A stretch of 64,000 nucleotides of DNA from Naumovozyma dairenensis CBS 421 (taxonomy: Eukaryota > Ascomycota > Saccharomycetes > Saccharomycetales > Saccharomycetaceae): the NCBI RefSeq assembly GCF_000227115.2, contig NC_016479.1:1858686-1922685 (forward strand). Direction: 5' to 3'. This document shows, piece after piece, positions 11,346 to 21,061 of the stretch (position 1 is its first letter; every line of letters begins with the position of its first letter). The notes beneath the pieces were generated by a model. That model was not told the origin of the DNA. It saw only the letters and a list, made by a program, of their open reading frames with translations, and searched no databases. A program made the translations under genes and the position numbers.

Positions 11346-11763
11346 TCACATTTTGGCAAAACCGCAAAAACGAACAGAAAAAATTTATTGCTTCCTATAT
11401 GCCTTTTTGCGAAGTAGTCCTGTCGTGCTCTTTTCTATTCACTAATCCTTTTTTTTGTTATGGCTTGAGTTTTAATATATACATATGTATGATGGGTTAT
11501 AGATGGTTGTTTATGGACGTTAGCAAATAATCTAAGCTATTTTTTTTATCTAGTTGTTTCTACGGTCACATTACATATGCAAATAGTGTAATGTTTAGAC
11601 ATTTTAGTGACTATTAGTTGGATTATGGGAAAGATAACCAGTGAATTTATAACTATATAATGAAATGAACGCGGTTACATTACATTATATCATATTATAC
11701 TATATTATTTAATTTAAATTTTTATATTATACAAAAGGACAAAGAAACTTTATTGTTACAGAC
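11346..11763. other. Convergent intergenic SUA7 / SRP54
   Basis: About 418 AT-rich bases carrying the 3' ends of both convergent genes. TA-rich signals are at 11473-11488 and 11680-11735. No gene is seen. Confidence 0.5.
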
Positions 11764-13383
11764 TTACATACCTCCCATACCGAATTGTTTAGCCATTTCT
11801 TGCATACCTGGGTCTTGCATCATTTTCATCATCTCATTCATATCTGGCATACCACCAGCTCCTCCCATACCAGGCATACCACCTGCACCGCCAAACATAT
11901 TCATCATATTTTTCATTAGATTTGGATTTTGACTCAATTTCTGTTGAGCTTGTTGCATTAATTGCGGAGTCATCTTAGGCATACCTGGAATATTAGGCAT
12001 ATTGGGCATCCCGGGCATTCTTGGCATACCACCTGGTTGTCCACTGGCACCAGCGGCAGCACCACCTATATTTTGAGCCATATTTGCCATCATTCTTTGT
12101 TGCATTAAAATCATTTCCACTTCCAGGACAGATGTACCTGAACCTCTTGCAACTCTAACCATTCTACTTGGTTGTTCAATAAACATTCTACCATCACTTT
12201 CTAATTCTTCTTTAGTCATGGAATCAAATACATAAACCATTTTTTTCATCTTTTGTGAAGTTTCCTCTTCACCAACTTGACTCATCATATTACTCATCCC
12301 AGGGATCATTTGTGCAATATTTGAAATTGGTCCCATTTTCATCATTGTTTGCATTTGCTTTTTGAAATCCAAGAGCGTGAATTTCCCCTTTTGAATATTT
12401 TCCATTGTTGCTTGAGTATCTTCTTTATTTGAAACAGTTTGTAATTGTTCAAATAAACTTTCAATATCACCTATTCCTAATAATTTCGATACAAAAGATT
12501 TAGGTGAGAATTTTTCAAAATCGTGGATATGTTCACCTGTACCAATGAATATAATTGGAGTATGAGTTGCTGCTACTGCAGAAATAGCACCACCACCTTT
12601 AGCATGACCGTCCATTTTAGTTAAGATTATTGCCCCAAAATCTGAAGAATCTTTAAATGCCTTCGATTGTTGTTCTGCAGCTTGACCAATGGATGCATCT
12701 AGAACCATAATAGTTTGATTAGGTTTCACCACATTGGAGATTTGAATCATTTCTTGAAACAATTCTTCTTCTTGACGATGTCTTCCCGAGGTATCCACGA
12801 TAATAATTTCGAATTTTTCCTTTTTAAATTTCGTTATACCTTCTTCAACAACTTTAACAGGATCAGTTTCAGTGTATGACCCATAGAAAGGTATTCTTGC
12901 CTTAATAGCATTCTGTTTCAATTGATCGAAGGCACCAGCACGGAAAGTATCAGCACAAACAAGTCCTACTTTAAAACCTCTCTTTTGATAATATACAGCT
13001 AATTTAGTACATGAAGTGGTTTTACCTGACCCTTGCAACCCAACAAACATGATCACATTTGATTTCTTCTTCTTTGGAGTGAATGGTTCTTTTACTTCGC
13101 AATCTACTAAATTACAAAGTTCATCAAAGACAGTCTTTTGGATTAATTTCTTTGTCTGTCCATTACTGACTGATCTATTAGCAGCATTATTTTCTGATAA
13201 TAATTTGGATTTAATATTGCTTCTAACTTTGGAAACTAAGGCAATGTTCACATCGGATTCTAAGAGAGCAGTGACGATACCTTTCAACATGGAATCCACG
13301 GTGGTGGTATAGTCATCCTCTGTGTTAGATAGGGCATTGTTGACAGCCCCGTTGATTCGTTTACCCAAATCAGCTAACACCAT
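11764..13383 (-). CDS. SRP54: SRP54, GTPase subunit of signal recognition particle
   Basis: The SRP subunit that binds signal sequences on the ribosome and, with the receptor GTPase Srp101, delivers them to the ER translocon. 539 residues, against 541 in S. cerevisiae. The helical N domain (1-100) leads to the G domain with P-loop GLQGSGKTT (115-123), DTSGRH (197-202) and TKMDG (255-259). The M domain from about 325 is rich in methionine and ends in a Gly/Met/Pro-rich tail. No intron or break. The start at 13383 gives the family's [10 protein letters not shown] beginning. Confidence 0.97.
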   Translation of the reverse strand: MVLADLGKRINGAVNNALSNTEDDYTTTVDSMLKGIVTALLESDVNIALVSKVRSNIKSKLLSENNAANRSVSNGQTKKLIQKTVFDELCNLVDCEVKEPFTPKKKKSNVIMFVGLQGSGKTTSCTKLAVYYQKRGFKVGLVCADTFRAGAFDQLKQNAIKARIPFYGSYTETDPVKVVEEGITKFKKEKFEIIIVDTSGRHRQEEELFQEMIQISNVVKPNQTIMVLDASIGQAAEQQSKAFKDSSDFGAIILTKMDGHAKGGGAISAVAATHTPIIFIGTGEHIHDFEKFSPKSFVSKLLGIGDIESLFEQLQTVSNKEDTQATMENIQKGKFTLLDFKKQMQTMMKMGPISNIAQMIPGMSNMMSQVGEEETSQKMKKMVYVFDSMTKEELESDGRMFIEQPSRMVRVARGSGTSVLEVEMILMQQRMMANMAQNIGGAAAGASGQPGGMPRMPGMPNMPNIPGMPKMTPQLMQQAQQKLSQNPNLMKNMMNMFGGAGGMPGMGGAGGMPDMNEMMKMMQDPGMQEMAKQFGMGGM

Positions 13384-14018
13384 TCTGTTGTTTGCTTGCT
13401 TGTTTGCTTGCTTGATAATAAACTGTGGGACCTAGACTGTTTAATAAGTGTGCTTCCCGATAGTTTTTTCTCGTCACTTGTCGTAGGAGTAGTTGACAAT
13501 GCTACTTGCTCCAGACACTTGTTCAACTGCATCCTCTTCTCAACCTTATCATATATTCATTTTGTTACAATTTCATTTTCTGTCAATTTTACTCATGTAA
13601 CCCTAGGGTACTGTTGGGTGGAAAAAGGGACCAACCCTTTACATATGAAAACAAGCCCTAACATTACTGGGCGGCTAAGTTTTTATTACCCTTTTCGGAC
13701 ATTATATGGACTAGGACAAGTTATAGACAAATTTAATCTATAACAAGTGCATATATATATATATATACGTGTATTCAAATAACCAAGGCATTACAGTGGT
13801 CCAATTTTCTTTTCATTCTGTTTGGTTTTGTTACTCAAGGGCAAGTTTTATACCCTTGCGTTAATAAAATCCCCCTGTTGGGATGGATTTCTTTTAGGAG
13901 CCTCATAATGATTATTTCTTTATTTATCCCTGTTATGGATACATTCTATTCAATTCTAATATACAGGCTTCTATTGTCAAGCAAGATCCCCCTCTGATTG
14001 ATTGAAGTCTTTAAAAAT
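13384..14018. other. Intergenic upstream of SRP54 and of a 48-codon frame
   Basis: Divergent promoter region. It contains a (TA)n run at 13750-13766, a CAAGGG/CCCTTG inverted repeat (13836-13841 and 13853-13858), and two CCCCT motifs (13872-13876, 13989-13993) matching the Msn2/4 stress-response element. The frame at 13396-13743 has no recognisable features. Confidence 0.45.
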
Positions 14019-14165
14019 ATGCTATGCAGACAAGTGCCTTGCGAGTGTAACAAACCCGTCAGTATCATTTCGGATCTATCTTGGGACGAAGAAGGGACAG
14101 TTCCGATTGGATTTATATCAGAAGAGCAACTTGGAAATAAGGATGATTTGCTAAAAGATTGTTAA
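14019..14165 (+). CDS. Candidate small protein, 48 residues, unknown
   Basis: A short open frame with ATG at 14019 and TAA at 14163-14165. The peptide looks protein-like rather than random: a Cys-rich start (MLCRQVPCECNKP), then SIISDLSWDEEG, then a mainly acidic end with two SEE/DD clusters and a final DC. Two stress-response CCCCT motifs lie 26-147 bases upstream. I do not recognise the family. It could be a real small gene, a decayed exon or chance; conservation in related species would decide. Confidence 0.35.
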   Translation: MLCRQVPCECNKPVSIISDLSWDEEGTVPIGFISEEQLGNKDDLLKDC

Positions 14166-14294
14166 GAAGCTTTGCTTATTTGAAAGTATGGTAACAATAG
14201 CATAATATACCAAGGCCAATTTAATGCCCTTTAACCGCAGTAATAAGCGATAACGCGAAGTTACACTACATACGTAAGTATACGCATAATAATA

Positions 14295-14381
14295 ATGTTT
14301 AGACAAGGGCAGCATGAAGGGAATCACCCCATGATGACACCGCTTATTGACATGAATGACCAAGAGATAGAGAGGTACTAA
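14295..14381 (+). other. Upstream open frame of CCZ1 (28 codons)
   Basis: An ATG-initiated frame of 28 codons ends with TAA at 14379-14381, one base before the CCZ1 ATG at 14383 and in a different frame. If the CCZ1 transcript starts upstream of 14295, this would be a uORF that could reduce or condition translation. No 5' end data are visible. Confidence 0.3.
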
Positions 14382-14382
14382 T

Positions 14383-16530
14383 ATGTTGAAATATATCACA
14401 ATTTTTGATCCCACAAGAAGCACAAATGAAAATGATACTTTCAAAGAATTATTACTATATTATCAATTCGGTAATGCGAAGGGTAATGAAGGGATAACTG
14501 ATAACGAAAAATTATCACAAATTGGTATCATTCAAGCTGTTTGGTCATTGACTCAATCGTTTGGTGGGAGTTCAAATGATGAAGTGGAAAAGATTATTGA
14601 GTTGGAAAACAACGATTCCATTCTTGTAATTAAAGTCGAGGGGAAATTCTTTATCTGTCTTTGTATTGAAGGGTCTCGTGATAACACTGACGATACAAAT
14701 AGAAGAAGGAATATTATACCGAATCAATTTTATTTAGGTTATCTTTGGTTATGTTATAAGATATTTGTGATGCAATATGATGAGTTTGCAAACTTTCACG
14801 ATAATGATAATGCGAATGAGAATAACGGTAATACAATTAGAAAACTTTGTGGATTACTCAATGAACATTTTGTTATATTCTGGAACAATATTTATTTGAA
14901 ACCTGAAACTATTTGGAAAAGAGGATTTGAATCATTATGGCCAAAGCATTTTAAAAACGCTGAATTTATTTCAACTTCTACTCAGAATGAATCATCAACA
15001 TCAACATCTGCACCGAATTGGGAATCTATGATAACTCAAAATATCTTACTGGAGAAAAATGGTTATTTGGGCATTAAGGATATTTTAGTATATCATTTAC
15101 CATCTCAAAACAGTACATCTAAAAATCAATTGAAATTAGGTAATAAAACTTATGGATTAATAAGTAATTTTACCACAGAGTTTGAAATGTTACCGGATTT
15201 TTCTAATTGGTTGTATTATTTGCATTCAGTTTATGATGAGTTATCTAGTCATGTACTAGCAGGAAACGCTCATTATAAAGAATTACCCCCGATAGAAGGT
15301 ATTCATTCGCAACACCGAGGGGTAGACAACGACGAAGATAATAATAATAATACCGCTCCCAATCCAAGCTCAAACCTCACTAATATATCTTCATTCTCCA
15401 ATAAACTATTCCATAACTTGACACTCCCCATATCATTTGCATTAGATACAGTTCAAGAAATTGGATCAACCATTGGGATATCAAATAGTGTTTCCATGTA
15501 TAAAGATTATATACCTAGTTGGTCGTCAAATTCGAATAATAATATTAGTACAACTACAAATGATGAGAATGAAATTGCCAAGAATTCAAGGTATGGATTT
15601 TTAATTTCCCCATTATGTTCAGATAAATTACCACTAAACTATAAAAGATTACAATTAAAATTAAAATACTCCAATGAAATTGCAAAGTTATACAATTGTC
15701 TATTTTGGTATATGAATGATATTTTAATAGTAATAATTTGTGATACTAGTTTTGAAAAAATTTGGGATCATGAATATTTAAAAGATTTAAGTTTTAAATT
15801 ATTACAAAGTATGGAAAATTTCCATAATGAGTACATATTAAACGCAACTTCATCATCATCATCATTATCATCATCGGCAGTGGAATCATTTGCTTATACT
15901 GTTGTACAGAAAAAATCTTTGAATATTAAATCTTCTATACCGAGGTGCAGTGGTAGTAGAATGATGATGGATTCAATGAGAGAAAATGACTCCCCTTTGA
16001 TGTTAGTCATTCAAGAAATTGATCAAATCTTTAATACAACAAATCCTGATTCTCGTGGAGCTAGTAATAATAGTAGTAGTGGTAATAAATGGGGGCTGGA
16101 TATTATGGGAGGATTATTCAAATTTCATTCCAAAGATACCAACAATATTAATACAATCACAGAGGCTTCGGAAGAAGGAGAGAATAATCAAATATCAAAG
16201 GGGCAAAAAAGATTGTATCGGAATTTTCTTGATAATATATCAGAAGATAAGTTATGGGAATTACATTTGAAAATTACTGATTTTTTAAATATGATAAAAA
16301 ATTCACAAAAGAAATCAGGTATTGTAGAAGAAAGATTGTTACGTTTGGGTAATGGATTATTATGTTATATTAGAGATGATCATGATAGATTAGTCATTAT
16401 CATTAGTAACTGGTTCGAAATGGATGAAAAACGAACGAGATTATTTACTCGAGGTGATAGTGATGAAGATACTTTGTTGAGAAGTTTAGGTAAAGATGTC
16501 ATGGAATGGTGGGATGCAACGACAACGTAG
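14383..16530 (+). CDS. CCZ1: Ccz1, subunit of the Mon1-Ccz1 Rab7/Ypt7 exchange factor
   Basis: A 715-residue protein matching Ccz1 (704 in S. cerevisiae), which with Mon1 activates Ypt7 for fusion of late endosomes and autophagosomes with the vacuole. The N terminus MLKYITIFDPTRS and the following LLLYYQF segment match the start of the longin domain. Middle regions are broken by Asn/Ser/Glu low-complexity insertions (for example 310-345 and 485-500). The C terminus holds a further longin-like segment (LLRLGNGLLCYIRDDHDRLVIIIS). It lies next to AGP2, as in S. cerevisiae (YBR131W-YBR132C). Confidence 0.9.
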   Translation: MLKYITIFDPTRSTNENDTFKELLLYYQFGNAKGNEGITDNEKLSQIGIIQAVWSLTQSFGGSSNDEVEKIIELENNDSILVIKVEGKFFICLCIEGSRDNTDDTNRRRNIIPNQFYLGYLWLCYKIFVMQYDEFANFHDNDNANENNGNTIRKLCGLLNEHFVIFWNNIYLKPETIWKRGFESLWPKHFKNAEFISTSTQNESSTSTSAPNWESMITQNILLEKNGYLGIKDILVYHLPSQNSTSKNQLKLGNKTYGLISNFTTEFEMLPDFSNWLYYLHSVYDELSSHVLAGNAHYKELPPIEGIHSQHRGVDNDEDNNNNTAPNPSSNLTNISSFSNKLFHNLTLPISFALDTVQEIGSTIGISNSVSMYKDYIPSWSSNSNNNISTTTNDENEIAKNSRYGFLISPLCSDKLPLNYKRLQLKLKYSNEIAKLYNCLFWYMNDILIVIICDTSFEKIWDHEYLKDLSFKLLQSMENFHNEYILNATSSSSSLSSSAVESFAYTVVQKKSLNIKSSIPRCSGSRMMMDSMRENDSPLMLVIQEIDQIFNTTNPDSRGASNNSSSGNKWGLDIMGGLFKFHSKDTNNINTITEASEEGENNQISKGQKRLYRNFLDNISEDKLWELHLKITDFLNMIKNSQKKSGIVEERLLRLGNGLLCYIRDDHDRLVIIISNWFEMDEKRTRLFTRGDSDEDTLLRSLGKDVMEWWDATTT

Positions 16531-17097
16531 CTGCATTACACACATATATATTCATTAGATATGCAGAAGAGGATGAAAAAAAAATAGATATGTTAAAAAT
16601 ACAAGGTGAATCATAGTGAAGAAGGGTATATAATATATAATATATAATATATAATATATGAATATATATAAATAATTTTTTTGGTATTGCATACTAGGGT
16701 TTTTTTTTTTTGGTAAATGGTTTTCTTTTTGCTCTATCTAAAAATTTGAAGTTAGGTTTTTATAACCCGTATCTTCCCAGGAAGAAAGTAATAACTTGAA
16801 ATTATGTGTAGTATGTACAGTAATGGACTCTACATATATCTAGAGGTTCAAATTTATCGGTATTAGTTTTGTAGCGTTCTTTCGTATTTTTTTTTTTAGG
16901 AGAGCCATGGCATAGACAATGGGACCTTTTTTATATATTACTCGTACGAACTCTTCAAATTGGGAAAGTATATATTGGAATATGAAATAGTGAAATTACT
17001 TTTTCTTGTTCTCTAAAAAAGGAATCGCTTTCAATGCAAAAAATAAATATGCGGGAAAATGGGAAAGAGTTTGGTATGTGTACGCGGGACTGATTCA
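16531..17097. other. Convergent intergenic CCZ1 / AGP2
   Basis: About 567 bases with the terminators of two convergent genes: repeated TATAATA units at 16626-16660 and several poly-T/poly-A tracts. No further gene is seen. Confidence 0.5.
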
Positions 17098-18858
17098 TTA
17101 AACTTTACGATAAAATTTGAATTTATCAAAAGAATGATCTAATTCATGATTTTCAATTTCTCTCAATTCATTTTCAAAACTAATTATCTTTGGATTTTTA
17201 AGCTTATCCTTACCACGTTTCCAAATAAATTTGTAAATCAAATAAATTCCCAAATCTACGAAGACCATTAAATAACAAAATAAGAAATCTTGTTTATTCC
17301 ATAAGGATTTATAAAACACGGAATAACCTTGAACGAATATCATAATTATCACTGATACTAGTCCCACAATGACAGTATATGGTTGACCCCAAGATTTAAA
17401 TGGTAGATGAGGTAAATCATCCTTTTGTAAAAGGTAAGCTCTTCTAAAGAACAAATAAGTGATACAAATACATGCGAAATTGATTAATTGTGATGTGGTA
17501 ATGATATTAATTAACCAATTTAGAACGACTGCACTGTTTGAATTCAATTGTAACAAACTAATGAAACCCCAAGCTACACTTATCCCGACAGCATATATGG
17601 GGACACCTTGTTTATTACATCTAGTAAAAATCTTGGGAGCATATCCATCCATTGCCATCCCATAAAGTGTTCTTGAAGAGCAATAAGTATATGCGTTCCC
17701 GGAGGAGAATGCCGCAGTAATCAAGATGACATTAACTATATCTGGTAAGATTTGAATTCCCATATTATTCATGGCAATAACATATGGAGATGAACCAGCA
17801 CCTGGTCTTGCCTCGTTGATAGCTGCGGTTAAAGCGGGATCATTAGCAGAACATAATATCCCCACACATAAACAACTACCTAAGAATAAAATAGTCAATC
17901 TAATAAACACTTGTTTAAACGCAATGGGCAGGACTTTCCTTGGAATTTTAATTTCACCAGCCAACATGGAAATATATTCACCTCCAGCAATACTGAATGA
18001 AGCTTGAATCAAACATGTTAAAAACCCTTGGAAATATCCAGCGGAATGTCCCTGTGATACATCTCCATTAGGGAAATACATCTTGAATGGAGTTTCCCCA
18101 AAATATCGGAATCCAAACCTATCTCTCTTAGGATTCCCTCCCAACATGGTAATGAAAGTGAACAAAAACAATCCCATAGCCATAATAATCTTTAAAGAAG
18201 CCATCCAAAACTCGGTCTCTCCATAATATTTAACTGCACAAAATGATATCAATACATACAATATGATTTGAACAATCAATGGGATTGCAGGAGAATAATC
18301 ATCTCTCCAATAATGAATGATTGTATTTACTGTAACGATTTCGAATGGGATTTGTACACATTCTAAGAACCAAAAATTCCAACTTGCCATCATTGCTAGT
18401 GAATCATCTACACATTTTTTGGTCAATCTTAAAAAGGGGGAGCTCACGGGCATGAAACATACCATTTCTGCAGTGGAGACTGTTATACAAAGGATCGGGA
18501 TACACCATATGGCGAATCCCAAGAGAAGGAATGCGGCACCACCTCTGTAGAGTGGTTTCCCTATAGCGACGAAAAGGACGGTACCGATAACACCTGAGAT
18601 GGCTATTAGTTGGACGTGTCTGTTTAAGAGTTTTCTTTGAGTGGAGGTGGAATACAGAAGGTTTGTTCGGGAATCGTTGTCCTCATCATTGGAAGATGAG
18701 AGGCAAATGGATGTGTTTTCTGATTCTCCTTCGGACCACAGAGTGGTTGTGGTTGTGGTTGTAGTTGTTGTTGTTGTTGGGTGGGTGGGTATTCGGGTTG
18801 TTATTAGTTTATCATCTGGTAGTGATTTCAGTTTTATTTTGGTTAGGTCTTTCGACAT
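17098..18858 (-). CDS. AGP2: Agp2, plasma-membrane amino-acid-permease family (carnitine/polyamine)
   Basis: A 586-residue member of the yeast amino acid transporter family, matching Agp2, which mediates carnitine uptake and acts as a sensor controlling polyamine transport. The cytoplasmic N terminus carries a Thr run encoded by an ACA/ACC repeat (18750-18776) and a Ser/Asp-rich stretch. The transporter core starts at about residue 80 with NRHVQLIAISGVIGTVLFVAIG, the family's TM1 signature, and about twelve hydrophobic segments follow. The C terminus is charged. Gene order CCZ1-AGP2 is conserved with S. cerevisiae. Confidence 0.92.
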   Translation of the reverse strand: MSKDLTKIKLKSLPDDKLITTRIPTHPTTTTTTTTTTTTLWSEGESENTSICLSSSNDEDNDSRTNLLYSTSTQRKLLNRHVQLIAISGVIGTVLFVAIGKPLYRGGAAFLLLGFAIWCIPILCITVSTAEMVCFMPVSSPFLRLTKKCVDDSLAMMASWNFWFLECVQIPFEIVTVNTIIHYWRDDYSPAIPLIVQIILYVLISFCAVKYYGETEFWMASLKIIMAMGLFLFTFITMLGGNPKRDRFGFRYFGETPFKMYFPNGDVSQGHSAGYFQGFLTCLIQASFSIAGGEYISMLAGEIKIPRKVLPIAFKQVFIRLTILFLGSCLCVGILCSANDPALTAAINEARPGAGSSPYVIAMNNMGIQILPDIVNVILITAAFSSGNAYTYCSSRTLYGMAMDGYAPKIFTRCNKQGVPIYAVGISVAWGFISLLQLNSNSAVVLNWLINIITTSQLINFACICITYLFFRRAYLLQKDDLPHLPFKSWGQPYTVIVGLVSVIIMIFVQGYSVFYKSLWNKQDFLFCYLMVFVDLGIYLIYKFIWKRGKDKLKNPKIISFENELREIENHELDHSFDKFKFYRKV

Positions 18859-18927
18859 TATTATTGTTTTATTGTGGCAGAATAATGTGCGGTAGAGGAA
18901 TGGAACAAAACAGATTTAGAGTAAAGT

Positions 18928-18982
18928 GGAGTAGAGTAGAGAAGAGTAGAGAAGAGTAGAGTAGAGTAGAGTAGAGTAGAGG
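18928..18982. repeat. Pentanucleotide microsatellite (TAGAG)n, interrupted
   Basis: About eleven units of TAGAG/GTAGA with a few AAGAG variants, 70-125 bases upstream of the AGP2 start. It is one of three pentanucleotide arrays in the window. Confidence 0.85.
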
Positions 18983-19814
18983 GAGTACAGTAGAGTAAGT
19001 GGCTGCTTCAATTAATGAGTATAATTCTGTATATGTCGACCGGAGTTGAATTTGAATATATATCTGGGTATAAGAGTCTGAGTTCTTCGAGACCATTGTG
19101 TGTTATATAGATCAAGGCTTATTTACACAGAGAGATAGAGAGATCTTCACTAGTATCTTGTATAATCAATCAATGTATGTATGTACACACATACGTAATT
19201 CCGACAGAGTAGCGTATACCCTTACTACCGTAGTTTAACCCTTTTCGTTACGGTCACAATCACTGTCGTCACGTGCCAGTCAGCGTCACGTGCCGTTCCA
19301 CGGGATGACTCCCAAGAGCGGGCTCTTCCTCTTGCCCGGTTCCATCCATTGTCCATCCGTGGTCCACGGTCGGCGGTCCCGGCCAGGCGGTTGAGGGTTG
19401 AGGGTAAAGGGCCAAACAGAATAAACCTAACACAATCATTGTTACCCTGTGCTACGTACTTTGCGGCCCTAGATAGCTGTTACCCGGACATCAATTTTTT
19501 CTTTGAACCAATTAAAATCAAATGGGGAAAAGCACTGGAAACTGTATACTAGATGGAAATTGCGATATATGGTGCTTCTGCTATATTCGAGAATTTGTTC
19601 AATGTCTGTCTCCCTCCCTTAAACAGCTGGTTTGTTCTTCTCAGTGTTGATATTGAGAAATACAAAGGGAAAATAAAGACAACAATCAACTGGAAAACTA
19701 AAGTACTTCCCGAATAAAAAGCTGGAGCTGCAATTATAACCACCCCTGTACAATAATAAAACATATATCCCCCCCGGGATTGCTTCATCATCATATTCAC
19801 TTACACATATCATC
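18983..19814. other. Divergent promoter region AGP2 / ATP16 with a GC-rich island
   Basis: Contains a GC-rich island (about 19250-19480) unlike the surrounding AT-rich DNA. In it a 10-base direct repeat GTCACGTGCC occurs at 19268-19277 and 19285-19294, each holding a CACGTG core. Two short palindromes follow, AAGAGCGGGCTCTT (19314-19327) and CCGTGGTCCACGG (19357-19369). No tRNA or long conserved frame is seen. Confidence 0.55.
19268..19294. promoter_or_regulatory. Tandem GTCACGTGCC E-box motifs (Cbf1-type)
   Basis: Two identical decamers 17 bases apart, each with a CACGTG core and the RTCACRTG context preferred by Cbf1. They lie about 520-550 bases upstream of ATP16 and 410-440 upstream of AGP2. 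Which gene they serve is not decided by sequence. Confidence 0.5.
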
Positions 19815-20327
19815 ATGTTTAGACGTCATTTCCTTGGACTAGCTTCCAAAACATCAATAACAAGAACTTCCCTTCTAGCTAAGAGATTTTATGCAGAAAC
19901 AGTCAATTCTACTTCAAACGTATTGAAATTACAATTCGCTTTACCTCACGAGACTCTATATTCAAACACAGAAGTAAAACAAGTTAATTTACCAGCTAAA
20001 TCAGGTCAAATCGGTATATTAGCTAATCATATCCCCACTGTAGAACAATTGAATTCAGGAGTAGTGGAAATATTCGAAAGTACAAACAATTCCACAAAGA
20101 AATATTTCATCCCTGGTGGATTTGCAACAATGCAACCAAATTCAACATTATGTATCACTGCTGTGGAGGCATTCCCATTGGATTCATTCTCTGAGGCGAA
20201 TGTTAAATCATTATTACAAGAGGCAAAGAAAAATATTAATAGTAATGATCCTAAACTGGCTTCAGAAAATACCATTAAGGTTGAATTATTGGAAAATTTA
20301 CTTCAATCGATTTCGAAATCTACCTAG
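19815..20327 (+). CDS. ATP16: F1Fo ATP synthase delta subunit, mitochondrial
   Basis: The delta subunit of the central stalk of mitochondrial ATP synthase, needed to couple proton flow to rotation. 170 residues (160 in S. cerevisiae). Residues 1-28 are Arg/Ser-rich with no acids, a mitochondrial presequence (MFRRHFLGLASKTSITRTSLLAKRFYA). The beta-sandwich follows (LKLQFALPHETLYS, VNLPAKSGQIGILANHIPTVEQL, YFIPGGFATMQPNSTLCITAVEAFP), then the C-terminal helical pair. It precedes MCD1; the two genes are also neighbours in S. cerevisiae (YDL004W, YDL003W). Confidence 0.96.
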   Translation: MFRRHFLGLASKTSITRTSLLAKRFYAETVNSTSNVLKLQFALPHETLYSNTEVKQVNLPAKSGQIGILANHIPTVEQLNSGVVEIFESTNNSTKKYFIPGGFATMQPNSTLCITAVEAFPLDSFSEANVKSLLQEAKKNINSNDPKLASENTIKVELLENLLQSISKST

Positions 20328-21061
20328 TGGTAGAGATTAATATATAAAGATGTATATATATTTTCTTTTCTCTCCCTCCATACTCTTCTTCAACATAATA
20401 TATTCTATACAAAATAATTATCGGGGAAAAAACTGAAACATATTATAATATGCCGGTGTGTTGCGATCGCATTTCTTTTTCTCAAGAACATAATAATGTC
20501 ATTAATACTAAGCGAAAAATTATGTTTTTCAATATCTAGTTCCATTGGAAAATGCTGAGTTTAAGATTAAGACACAACGATATCTGACACAGAATGGCGT
20601 CACAGCACTTTTGTGACGCTTTTCAAACACGAAAACAACAACTTTCCTTTTTAAGTACGTACTGTTTAACCATTTACAGTTACAGCGCTGGATACACGGA
20701 AATAAAAAGAGAAAACCAGACACGAAAAAACACGAACGCGTGAAAAAGGGAAACAAAACAACAAACGCGTAAGATGTTCATTTGCCTACATGAAAAATTT
20801 GGAAAGTATAAACAAAAAAACAACATTGACATAAAATATACAACTAACTATTATTCATTACTCATCGTCTCTACTTTTAAATTTACTTCTTTGGAACCAT
20901 TTAAAAATATTTGAGTATATACTGGCTATTCAAAACCACTGCTAACTAATCAGATCAACTCATTTCAGCTCGAACCTACTCAGCACAATTCAAGTGTCAA
21001 TTCAAACTTTGCTGCAAACACACAACAAAAAAAACTACAACACTATAGTTATATTCAAAAT
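20328..21061. other. Intergenic ATP16 / MCD1
   Basis: About 734 bases. It holds an inverted repeat GCGTCACA/TGTGACGC at 20597-20619 and two MluI cell-cycle boxes (listed separately). The remainder is AT-rich leader and 3' sequence without a gene. Confidence 0.55.
20736..20770. promoter_or_regulatory. Two MluI cell-cycle boxes (ACGCGT) upstream of MCD1
   Basis: ACGCGT at 20736-20741 and 20765-20770, 290-330 bases upstream of the MCD1 start. This is the MBF (Mbp1-Swi6) site; MCD1/SCC1 is a known G1/S-expressed cohesin gene, so the sites fit its regulation. Confidence 0.7.

Noticed and set aside
13396..13743. 115-codon frame upstream of SRP54
   Set aside because: It begins 13 bases from the SRP54 start on the other strand and has no family features or codon bias; likely chance.
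16835..16860. GGTTCAAATTT as a tRNA B box
   Set aside because: No A box, no cloverleaf stems and no anticodon arm at the right spacing.
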